Shown here: positions 25,461 through 31,668 of the stretch, piece after piece
How the letters are laid out: every line of letters starts with the position of its first letter
Position numbering within the stretch: position 1 is the first letter of the stretch
Source: an uncultured Phascolarctobacterium sp.
GTDB lineage: Bacteria > Bacillota > Negativicutes > Acidaminococcales > Acidaminococcaceae
Direction: 5' to 3'
Assembly (NCBI GenBank): GCA_900545535.1
Contig: UQZN01000001.1
Location: forward strand, 62,001-126,000
Length of the DNA: 64,000 nt
The notes under the pieces: model-generated
Told to the model about the DNA's origin: nothing
Seen by the model: the letters and a program-made list of their open reading frames with translations, nothing else
Database searches by the model: none
Position numbers and translations under genes: made by a program

Positions 25461-25796
25461 ATGAGAGATGACTTAGTAGTACCGGGCGAGCATGAGGAAA
25501 ATTTTGTTCTTGCTAAAGATGCGCGTGTAGTTACAGTGCCGTTTACTCCGCTGGAGCAGCGTATGGCTAAAGAAAAGCCGTATCTGATGGAAGGCCTCGC
25601 CAAATTGAGAGAGATCTTGGGAGAAGACAGCTTTAAACGTTTGATCAGTAATGTACATAACATCAATTTGAGCGGACCAAGAATCATGCTGGTCGCTGAT
25701 AATGAACTGCACCGTACCAATATCGAACGTGAATGTCTGCCGGCTATCGCTGAAGCATTTAATGTTACTAATATTCGTGTAGTTACACAGGGCTGA
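25461..25796 (+). CDS. Small protein resembling DnaA domain I
   Basis: A 111-residue acidic cytosolic protein. Residues ~44-101 (GLAKLREILGEDSFKRLISN, then ISL-type strand, VADNELHRTNIERECLPAI) line up by eye with the N-terminal domain I of DnaA: helix with L-x-x-L-x-x-x-L-x-x-x-x-F, a W/L-I segment, a beta hairpin, then N-x-x-x-x-x-x-I-x-x-x-Y/C-L-x-x-I. No AAA+ or DNA-binding domain follows, so if the match is right it is a stand-alone domain I homologue that could bind DnaA, DnaB or a domain I partner. The first 40 residues are unassigned. A clear promoter, AAGGAGGG ribosome-binding site and terminator make it a real single gene. Confidence 0.7.
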   Translation: MRDDLVVPGEHEENFVLAKDARVVTVPFTPLEQRMAKEKPYLMEGLAKLREILGEDSFKRLISNVHNINLSGPRIMLVADNELHRTNIERECLPAIAEAFNVTNIRVVTQG

Positions 25797-25802
25797 TATC
25801 CC

Positions 25803-25831
25803 AAAAGCTTTCCTGACAGCAGGAAAGCTTT
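25803..25831 (+). terminator. Terminator after the DnaA-domain-I-like gene
   Basis: AAAAGCTTTCCTG / CAGGAAAGCTTTTT hairpin with T-run, seven bases after the stop. Confidence 0.92.
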
Positions 25832-25857
25832 TTATTTCAAAAATATTAAAAATACCA

Positions 25858-25886
25858 TTGACAAACTATTTGTTATTTTATATAAT
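25858..25886 (+). promoter_or_regulatory. Promoter of tRNA-Pro
   Basis: TTGACA (25858-25863), 17-base spacer, TATAAT (25881-25886), 32 bases before the mature tRNA. Confidence 0.9.
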
Positions 25887-25918
25887 GTTCACGTTGCAGT
25901 AAGTACTGTAACTTAAGT

Positions 25919-25995
25919 CGGGGCGTGGCGCAGTTTGGTAGCGCGCTTGTTTCGGGTACAAGAGGCCGTGAGTTCGAATCTCGCCGCCCCGACCA
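25919..25995 (+). tRNA. tRNA-Pro, anticodon CGG
   Basis: A complete cloverleaf can be drawn: acceptor CGGGGCG/CGCCCCG, D-stem GCGC/GCGC, anticodon stem CTTGT/ACAAG around the loop TTCGGGT (anticodon CGG, reads CCG), T-arm GTGAG-TTCGAAT-CTCGC, discriminator A and encoded CCA. A terminator hairpin follows. The integrase gene begins its 3' end about 110 bases downstream, so the 3' half of this tRNA is the likely attachment site. Confidence 0.96.
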
Positions 25996-26006
25996 CTTAA
26001 AAAGTT

Positions 26007-26034
26007 AGCCGCAGAGCGTATCTGCGGCTTTTTT
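26007..26034 (+). terminator. tRNA-Pro terminator
   Basis: AGCCGCAGA-GCGTA-TCTGCGGCT hairpin followed by six T. Confidence 0.9.
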
Positions 26035-26107
26035 ATTTTGCGTGAAATATGTCTAAAAAGTGGTCTGTCAACAATTTTGTCAACAATAATAGTTAAATGT
26101 ACCTAAG

Positions 26108-27334
26108 CTAAGATAAAAATTGTTGTATATTTTCTCCGTATTTTTGCATAGCTTTGGCATGCGTATCTTTAAGAGGTCTTGCGTAAGTTACCCTGGTAAA
26201 TTCTGCATCAGAATGACCAAGCAATTCTGATATGTCTGCCATACTTACACCCTGATCGCGCATATTGGCGCCGAGAGAATGGCGGAAGTCGTGAATTCTC
26301 ATACCGGCAAGGTGTGGCTGTTCCCTAAATAGTTCCTGCATTTTTTCGTTTTGTTCTTTGAATTTTCGCCAGCGGCGTTCTATAAAATCTTTGATGTGAG
26401 GACGACCATCTTCGGGAAAAACGTATAATAAATTCAGAGCATTTTGCCATGCTGGATCAGAGTGAGTTGGATCAAGTTTTCCCTCCCGTATAAGCTCCAT
26501 TCTTTGTCTAAGAGCATTTTTATGACAAGATTTGATGAATTCCATGTACTTTGCTATTTCTCGCCATACAAAGGGCAGGAAAGGCACAAAACGCTCTGAT
26601 GTTTTGGTTTTAAGCGGTGCAAGTGTTGGAATACCATCAATACGCAATAAGTTATGTTTTACTTGTACACCTGATTCAGAAAGATATTGTAATTCAACGC
26701 CGCAGATCTCTGATATTCGCAACCCGCAGAAACTTGCAAGCAGACAGGGGATATAAAGATCAGCATAAGCCTCTTTTTTTACGATGTCTAATATTTTTAA
26801 TAGGTAGGACAGCTCTGCGTGAATTCCTTTAGATCCCGGTTTCGGTGGTAACTTTAATCGTCTGGCAGGCGATTTTACTATAATGTCATTATCCGCTGCC
26901 CAGGTAAAAGCTGAACGTAAAAAGGATAGCTCTTCACGGATAGTTTGCTGTGAAAGTTTAGTGTCTTTGTGTAGCCACTGACGATATGCTTCAACATCAA
27001 AGACATCCACTTTTTGAATTTCTTTTGAACCTAAGGGGTGCTTGGATACACGGTTTTTAGCTGTGGTATATTGTGTCCGTGTAGCAGGCCTTATTTCTAT
27101 TTTAGTATCAATAAATTTTTCAAAGAGAGCGGTTACAGTTATTTTTTCTGGTTTTATATAGGTTTGCTGCTTGATTGCTACTCGGGCTTCTGCTTCAGCA
27201 TCTAATGCATCTTTCGATGTCAGGTACCCGGTAGTGGACCATATTTTCTCATATTTACCATTCGGTAATTTTTTGCCGGTACTGATTACATAGTAATAGG
27301 GCTTCTTTCGCCCAGCTTTTTTCACGATAGACAT
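26108..27334 (-). CDS. int: Tyrosine-recombinase integrase
   Basis: A 408-residue phage/ICE-type integrase that would insert and excise an element at an attachment site. It has an N-terminal AP2-like arm-binding region (KKPYYYVISTGKKLPNGKYEKIW), a SAM-like core-binding domain (VTALFEKFIDTKIEIRPATR) and the catalytic domain. The catalytic domain has the first Arg in CGLRISEICG, H-x-x-R in RIHDFRHSLGAN, LLGHSD and the nucleophile Tyr in RVTYARPL. All catalytic residues are intact. Its 3' end points at tRNA-Pro, the usual layout for tRNA-targeting elements. The gene's GC is close to its neighbours, whereas the cargo beyond it is AT-rich. Confidence 0.93.
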   Translation of the reverse strand: MSIVKKAGRKKPYYYVISTGKKLPNGKYEKIWSTTGYLTSKDALDAEAEARVAIKQQTYIKPEKITVTALFEKFIDTKIEIRPATRTQYTTAKNRVSKHPLGSKEIQKVDVFDVEAYRQWLHKDTKLSQQTIREELSFLRSAFTWAADNDIIVKSPARRLKLPPKPGSKGIHAELSYLLKILDIVKKEAYADLYIPCLLASFCGLRISEICGVELQYLSESGVQVKHNLLRIDGIPTLAPLKTKTSERFVPFLPFVWREIAKYMEFIKSCHKNALRQRMELIREGKLDPTHSDPAWQNALNLLYVFPEDGRPHIKDFIERRWRKFKEQNEKMQELFREQPHLAGMRIHDFRHSLGANMRDQGVSMADISELLGHSDAEFTRVTYARPLKDTHAKAMQKYGENIQQFLS

Positions 27335-27502
27335 AAAAAATCAGCTCCTTTAGTCTTTTTGGATGACGCTTGTTACCGAATTGCTATGCCTAAGCATTAT
27401 TATGATACTAGAAATAAATCACTTAAAGAGGTTTTTCAAAAGAATACAGTGAAATATAGTAAATAGATTTGATATAATGTATTTGTAAAAAATTGAAATA
27501 CT

Positions 27503-27547
27503 TCTCTTGACAAAAAAAGGGGAAACCCCTATAATTTTGTCAAGAGA
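27503..27547 (+). promoter_or_regulatory. Island promoter inside nested palindromes
   Basis: TTGACA (27507-27512), 17-base spacer and TATAAT (27530-27535) form a perfect promoter. A 13-bp perfect inverted repeat (TCTCTTGACAAAA 27503-27515; TTTTGTCAAGAGA 27535-27547) encloses it. A second palindrome AGGGG-AAA-CCCCT (27518-27530) fills the spacer. The centres of the two lie one base apart. This is a strong candidate for a repressor operator, probably bound by the XRE domain encoded at 28355-29506. Confidence 0.88.
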
Positions 27548-27557
27548 GGTGACAATA

Positions 27558-28334
27558 ATGGAGAAAGGTATTAAATTAGATGTTCCTGAAGTATTAGATG
27601 TTCAAGAGAAATTAAAAGAACGTTTTTGTGCGGCGTTTGAAAATGTACATGATTTGTGCGAGGAAACGATGGGGATGTTGGATACCCAAAATAGTAGACC
27701 AACAAATTTTTGGGATAATTTAAATACTGAATTAGGCAAAAAACTTTTTGATTATCCTAATTATAAAAGATATATTTGTAATAGAGGTCCATGGGAGTTA
27801 GTGGTTGTTTACTTTAATGGTATAATTTTTACTTTTATGAGAGAAAAGAGATTTGATGAAATCCGGAAAGAATATGCAAAAGATAGTAATTCTAGGCATT
27901 ATGTTGCTTTGTTGGCAAAGTGCTTTAATAGTGATCTTAAGTTAATTAATGGATCTTTGTTTTATGAAGAATTACCGACTTGTGATGATGTAATTAGAGA
28001 TGATTTGGAAAAAATGTTAAAGTCATTTGATGATGATGGTTTAAAAATAGATAGGCATGCATTAATTTTGTTTGAAACGGATTCAGATATATTATTAAAT
28101 ATAAGAATGGTTGTTATAAATTCGAGATTCGAAATTGTTTATCAAGAATCCCTTAATAAATATATTGAAGTTGCTGAGTCCACTACTGTAAAAAAAGTAG
28201 AAGATAAAGAACAGATTACTGATCCTAAACGTAAATTAAAATTTACTGGTAAAGCTTTAACCAGAAAAGGTGATGGTACTAAATTTATCGATAATAGTGA
28301 TGAAGATTTTTTAAAGGATAACGATGGAGATTAA
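27558..28334 (+). CDS. Island protein of unknown function (DUF5986-like)
   Basis: A 258-residue soluble, charged protein I do not recognise with certainty. The segment YICNRGPWELVVVYFNGIIFTFMREKRFDEI and the following SRHYVALLAKCFN recall proteins called DUF5986 that occur next to XRE/ImmA genes, but this is from memory. The middle and C-terminal part contains LILFETDSDILLNIRMVVIN, and the last 60 residues are lysine- and aspartate-rich and probably disordered. The ATG at 27558 has AGAGGTGAC upstream. It is the first gene after the nested-palindrome promoter, 20 bases before the XRE-ImmA gene, and much more AT-rich than the core genome. A partner, substrate or effector of the XRE-ImmA protein is plausible. 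Confidence 0.72.
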   Translation: MEKGIKLDVPEVLDVQEKLKERFCAAFENVHDLCEETMGMLDTQNSRPTNFWDNLNTELGKKLFDYPNYKRYICNRGPWELVVVYFNGIIFTFMREKRFDEIRKEYAKDSNSRHYVALLAKCFNSDLKLINGSLFYEELPTCDDVIRDDLEKMLKSFDDDGLKIDRHALILFETDSDILLNIRMVVINSRFEIVYQESLNKYIEVAESTTVKKVEDKEQITDPKRKLKFTGKALTRKGDGTKFIDNSDEDFLKDNDGD

Positions 28335-28354
28335 AGATGATAGGAGTGTTTTCA

Positions 28355-29506
28355 ATGCATGAGAAGTTTAATGCTGAAAAATTAGAAAAGGCTCTTATGT
28401 ATAGAGGTATAACAGTTAATCAACTTGCACAGAAAATGGAATGTTCGAGGCAAACTATTTCTATGTATAAAAATAATAAGGCTAAGCCAACAAATATTGA
28501 ATTTATTCAAAAATTGTCGAAAGTGCTCGGATTTCCAGTAAAATTTTTTCTTGAAAGTGGTTCAAAAATTGATGCAGGGGCTGTTTATTTTAGATCACAT
28601 TTAACAACAAGACCTTTGTATAGAGCTGAACAAAGACAAAAAATGGAATTTTTAGCTTCTATATATGCATTTTTGAAAGAGTACATAGAATTTCCAATGC
28701 TCAATATCCCGGATTGTAGTGGATTAACACCAGAAGAGTCTGCAAGAATATTAAGAAAAAAATGGAATTTAGCTAACGAACCAATAAGAAATATTATAGA
28801 TTTAGTAGAGAGTAATGGAATACTTGTTACGACATTCGCTACAAGTACTGATGCAATAGATGCGTTCAGTGAAAAAATAAAGATTAAGGACACAGGGGAA
28901 GATGTATTTTTAATTGCATATTCAAGTAATAAAAATTCTGCAGCAAGGATACATTTTGATGTAGCACATGAATTAGGGCATATATGTATGCATTCTTGGG
29001 AAAAACAAAATTATGATTTAGATCCAGACGAATTTAGAGAGCTGGAAAAAGAAGCACATCGCTTTGCAATAGAGTTCTTGATGCCACAAGAAGCGGGTAT
29101 TGAGGATTTAAAGTTAACGCAACTGAAAATTCCAGAGTATACTAAATTGAAAAGGAAATGGTATGTTTCAATACAAGCAATGCTTATGAGAGCTAAAAAT
29201 CTGGATGTTATAACGTACGAAGAATATAAATCAATGATTATAACATTGCAAAAACGTGGTTTGAGAAAAGAAGAGCCATTAGATAATGAATTGCTAACAT
29301 CTGAGCCACTATTGTTAAGAACAGCTGTGATGATGTTATTAAATGAGGGGATTTTTACACCGAGTAGTTTTTTGAAAGAACTATCAAAAGATTATTTATT
29401 AACAATATCACCAGTAGAAGTAGAATATTTGCTCAATTTACCAAAAGGTGTATTGAGTAAATCAGAAATAATGGAGCATCCTATCTTAAAAATAAAGATG
29501 TCATAG
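28355..29506 (+). CDS. XRE regulator fused to ImmA/IrrE metallopeptidase
   Basis: A 383-residue fusion. Residues ~8-65 are a Cro/cI-type helix-turn-helix (VNQLAQKMECSRQTISMYKN). Residues ~150-290 are an ImmA/IrrE (DUF955) peptidase with the zinc motif H205-E-L-G-H209 in FDVAHELGHICMH and a downstream Glu/His helix (EKEAHRFAIEFLMP). In ICEBs1 and Deinococcus, such peptidases cut a cognate repressor to switch on mobile-element or DNA-damage genes. Here repressor and protease are one chain. The C-terminal ~90 residues are unassigned. ATG 28355 is preferred (AGGAG eight bases upstream) over an ATG six codons earlier. It is the second gene of the cargo operon. Confidence 0.88.
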   Translation: MHEKFNAEKLEKALMYRGITVNQLAQKMECSRQTISMYKNNKAKPTNIEFIQKLSKVLGFPVKFFLESGSKIDAGAVYFRSHLTTRPLYRAEQRQKMEFLASIYAFLKEYIEFPMLNIPDCSGLTPEESARILRKKWNLANEPIRNIIDLVESNGILVTTFATSTDAIDAFSEKIKIKDTGEDVFLIAYSSNKNSAARIHFDVAHELGHICMHSWEKQNYDLDPDEFRELEKEAHRFAIEFLMPQEAGIEDLKLTQLKIPEYTKLKRKWYVSIQAMLMRAKNLDVITYEEYKSMIITLQKRGLRKEEPLDNELLTSEPLLLRTAVMMLLNEGIFTPSSFLKELSKDYLLTISPVEVEYLLNLPKGVLSKSEIMEHPILKIKMS

Positions 29507-29524
29507 AAGCGCACATACTTGACG

Positions 29525-29533
29525 TGCTATAAT
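29525..29533 (+). promoter_or_regulatory. Extended -10 promoter after the XRE-ImmA gene
   Basis: TGCTATAAT, an extended -10 box without a good -35, 19 bases after the stop. Transcripts from it would run straight into the hairpin at 29552. Confidence 0.5.
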
Positions 29534-29551
29534 GTATGTGTAGAAATTAAC

Positions 29552-29589
29552 AAAAGCCGTTGATCTGGCTAAGGATCAGCGGCTTTTGT
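29552..29589 (+). terminator. Hairpin terminator or attenuator in the island
   Basis: AAAAGCCGTTGATC (29552-29565) and GATCAGCGGCTTTT (29574-29587), one G-T pair, T-run. A second extended -10 (TGGTAAAAT, ending 29597) lies directly behind it and may drive the next gene. Confidence 0.8.
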
Positions 29590-29616
29590 GGTAAAATAGT
29601 ATTTAGGGGTGATAGT

Positions 29617-30351
29617 ATGCCGAATTATATAGAAATAATTTTATTAGTTGCGCCAGGATTTATAGCGCAAAGAACTTCTAGGTGGTTAGGTAATTTTTCT
29701 AATGAAAACCCATCACAATTTGATAGTGTTATGAGTTATTTTTCATATAGTTTATTTGCTGGTGTATTTTCTGCTGGTATTTTAATGTTTTTAGACATTT
29801 TGCCATATGATATCTTAACAAAAAACTATGAAGATATTATTCAAAATAATATTCAGTTACTAAAAATTTGTATAATTATGATTCTATGTAGTGTGTTTAC
29901 TGGGTTGCTTTGGCAAATTGTTTTTAAAGTTGTTGTAAAGGAATTCCTAAACTTTATTTATAGTAAAACGCATAACGGAAATAGTGTTTATGACGGTGGT
30001 TCGTTAATGGTATCCGAGTTATCGGATGGTAAAGATCATTTGTTGATTATAAGAAAAGAAGAGCAAGAAATAGCATGCGGGAGATTTTTAGGCATTTCTG
30101 CTGATGCAAGTGACAGACCAGAAATTGCATTAGAAAGTTATTCAGTTTATAAAGAATGGATTGAAGCTGAGCCAGATGTATTTGTACGTAAAAGGACGTA
30201 TGTTATTATTCAAGATAATTTTGTTGTAGAAGAATATGACTATCCTGAGAAATTTTTCCAAAATATGTACGAAGGGAAAAAAGAAAATATCCCTTTAAAT
30301 GAATACTCTAAAGGGATAAAATATTCTGTTGTAGTAAAACTTAGAGAGTAA
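29617..30351 (+). CDS. Island membrane protein, possibly DUF6338
   Basis: A 244-residue protein with three to four hydrophobic segments in the first 110 residues (IEIILLVAPGFIAQR, SYSLFAGVFSAGILMFLDIL, LLKICIIMILCSVFTGLLW). A soluble C-terminal domain (about 130-244) contains DGGSLMVSELSDGKDHLLII and RKRTYVIIQDNFVVEEYDY. The order 'PGF-first membrane region, then a beta-rich domain that may sense or bind a ligand' resembles DUF6338 proteins, but the match is from memory and weak. It is strongly AT-rich, like the other cargo genes. AGGGGTGAT precedes the ATG at 29617. It would be a plausible membrane arm of a defence or stress module, which is speculation. Confidence 0.68.
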   Translation: MPNYIEIILLVAPGFIAQRTSRWLGNFSNENPSQFDSVMSYFSYSLFAGVFSAGILMFLDILPYDILTKNYEDIIQNNIQLLKICIIMILCSVFTGLLWQIVFKVVVKEFLNFIYSKTHNGNSVYDGGSLMVSELSDGKDHLLIIRKEEQEIACGRFLGISADASDRPEIALESYSVYKEWIEAEPDVFVRKRTYVIIQDNFVVEEYDYPEKFFQNMYEGKKENIPLNEYSKGIKYSVVVKLRE

Positions 30352-30366
30352 AAACGCAAAATTATT

Positions 30367-30489
30367 TCATTTTGATGTTTGTTTTTTTTCTTTTTTTGGT
30401 GGAGGAGATGGAGGCTTTTTTTCAGAAGTAATTATTCCATGTTCTAATATGCATTCAGATTCTTTGATTTGCGGTTTGTTTTTTTGCAT
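30367..30489 (-). CDS. Micro-ORF 2, 40 aa, proline/lysine-rich tail
   Basis: A 40-residue basic peptide (MQKNKPQIKESECILEHGII..., ending in KKPPSPPPKKEKKQTSK). AAAGGAG stands about ten bases before the ATG and overlaps the stop codon of micro-ORF 1, a sign of coupled translation. Its C-terminal K-PPSPPP-K motif is shared with micro-ORF 1 although the N-terminal parts differ. No known family is recognised. It is convergent with the membrane-protein gene. Confidence 0.62.
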   Translation of the reverse strand: MQKNKPQIKESECILEHGIITSEKKPPSPPPKKEKKQTSK

Positions 30490-30504
30490 TTCTTATTTTC
30501 TCCT

Positions 30505-30633
30505 TTATTTATCAGATTTAGGTGTTTTAGGTGGAGGAGATGGAGGTTTTACAGAAGGACGTTTAAGGCCTTTGTCCATAGCAAATCCATGATTGGAATT
30601 ATTAGTATTATTTGTTTTGTTGTTATTAGGCAT
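30505..30633 (-). CDS. Micro-ORF 1, 42 aa, proline/lysine-rich tail
   Basis: A 42-residue peptide: Asn/Thr-rich start (MPNNNKTNNTNNSNHGFAM), then KRPSVKPPSPPPKTPKSDK. AAAGGAG lies about eight bases before the ATG. The stop is followed after 15 bases by the start of micro-ORF 2, whose tail shares the motif K-PPSPPP-K. Proline-rich short motifs often bind SH3-like or EVH-like pockets, but no function is assigned here. Both lie in the AT-rich island on the strand opposite to its other genes. Confidence 0.62.
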   Translation of the reverse strand: MPNNNKTNNTNNSNHGFAMDKGLKRPSVKPPSPPPKTPKSDK

Positions 30634-30782
30634 AGAATTTTTCTCCTTTGCTATATTGTATATTATCAATATTTTAACACAAAAGAATAATATTTTAAAG
30701 TATTTGTTAAATATAATGGTCAGTTTTCCAAAGCACTCACAAATGAGGGTACTTTTTTATTCACTGAAAGGAGTGTATTTTG

Positions 30783-30917
30783 ATGGAAGAAGAAAACAAG
30801 CAGAAATTAGAAGATTATGAGTGTGGCTGTGAGGATGTAAAAACAGTAGAGATTATCAGCATATATGGAAGACAGTGTTATGTGTGCTGTCGTAAGTGCA
30901 GGAAGACAACGCACTAA
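30783..30917 (+). CDS. Small Cys-rich protein, 44 aa
   Basis: A 44-residue ORF with six cysteines: C14-x-C16 and C32-x2-C35-C36-x2-C39 (ECGCED..., QCYVCCRKCRK). The pattern suggests a small zinc- or metal-binding knuckle. AAAGGAG lies nine bases before the ATG, which supports translation. Its last 62 bases overlap, antisense, the end of the exported-protein gene on the other strand. Function unknown. It may belong to the island or to the neighbouring core. Confidence 0.55.
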   Translation: MEEENKQKLEDYECGCEDVKTVEIISIYGRQCYVCCRKCRKTTH

Positions 30918-31344
30918 TGTGACAGCGTTTACTGAATGTGATAAGAAAGATCATTTCACCTATTGTACCTGGAATAATTGGTGAATATGAATAATAATTA
31001 TCTGTTCCTTGAGCTAAAATACTGCCATCTTTGGCATAATAAGCATATGATTGCATTCCAGTAAATTCATTTATGCAGTTATATTCAGATCTGTGTAATG
31101 AAAATGCAACCGGTTTTTTAAAGTTTAAATCGGCTGACAGCTGTTTTCCTGCTGCTTCTGTGAATTCGTTCTTGACCCATACAAAATATTTACCTGGAGC
31201 TATTTGGCGAATACTTTGTGAGTCAAAAGAATAAGTAATAGTATCAGTTGATGTTATCCATTGCCAATTGGCTGCATAAGAAGCAGGAATTATGCCAAAA
31301 AACATAAATAAAGATAATAAACTGACAATAAATTTTTTCATCAT
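30856..31344 (-). CDS. Exported protein, surface-adhesin-E-like
   Basis: A protein of about 162 residues with a signal peptide (MMKKFIVSLLSLFMFFGIIPASYA, cleavage after SYA). The mature part ANWQWITSTDTITYSFDSQS and KYFVWVKNEFTEAAGKQL is typical of small periplasmic or surface proteins, frequent in Negativicutes, often annotated as surface-adhesin protein E-like. The conserved end should be near PGTIGEMIFLITFSKR; about 22 unrelated residues follow before the stop, so the tail may have been altered by a frameshift or by junction with the island. AGGAG lies six bases before the chosen ATG at 31344. Confidence 0.68.
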   Translation of the reverse strand: MMKKFIVSLLSLFMFFGIIPASYAANWQWITSTDTITYSFDSQSIRQIAPGKYFVWVKNEFTEAAGKQLSADLNFKKPVAFSLHRSEYNCINEFTGMQSYAYYAKDGSILAQGTDNYYSYSPIIPGTIGEMIFLITFSKRCHISALSSCTYDSTHNTVFHIC

Positions 31345-31629
31345 AAACATCTCCTAGTATTTATTGTGTTGTGAAATAGCATAGATTAAAAAATATGATA
31401 ATGTAAATGAATAATGGAACCAATATTAGATTTTGCTTTAATAATGGCTGTTTCTTTTAAAAATAACTATTTGAATTTTAACAGATAGGCCATATAGCAA
31501 AACCATAAGATAAAAATATAAATTAGTATTCTGGAAATAGAAATCATAAAATATAACCTTCTTCGTTTTAAAAGTTGAACTATCTTGTGTCTAAGCTGAA
31601 TGGTAATTTCCTGATATTATAGCGTATAT
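31345..31629. other. AT-rich intergenic region without a gene
   Basis: About 285 bases, strongly AT-rich. A possible minus-strand promoter for the exported-protein gene (TTACAT-17-TATGCT, around 31370-31400) is the only signal seen. No tRNA 3' end repeat (attR) and no credible ORF were found. Confidence 0.6.
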
Positions 31630-31660
31630 AAAGAAACGGTAGGAAGCGTTTCTTTATTTT
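31630..31660. terminator. Terminator of the second DUF4127 gene
   Basis: AAAGAAACG (31630-31638) and CGTTTCTTT (31647-31655) form a perfect stem; T-rich on both strands. Confidence 0.75.
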
Positions 31661-31668
31661 AAAGATTG

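Noticed and set aside
30469..30820. Plus-strand open frames of about 75 codons in the island
   Set aside because: They run antisense to the two micro-ORFs, lack ribosome-binding sites and have compositions expected of AT-rich noise.
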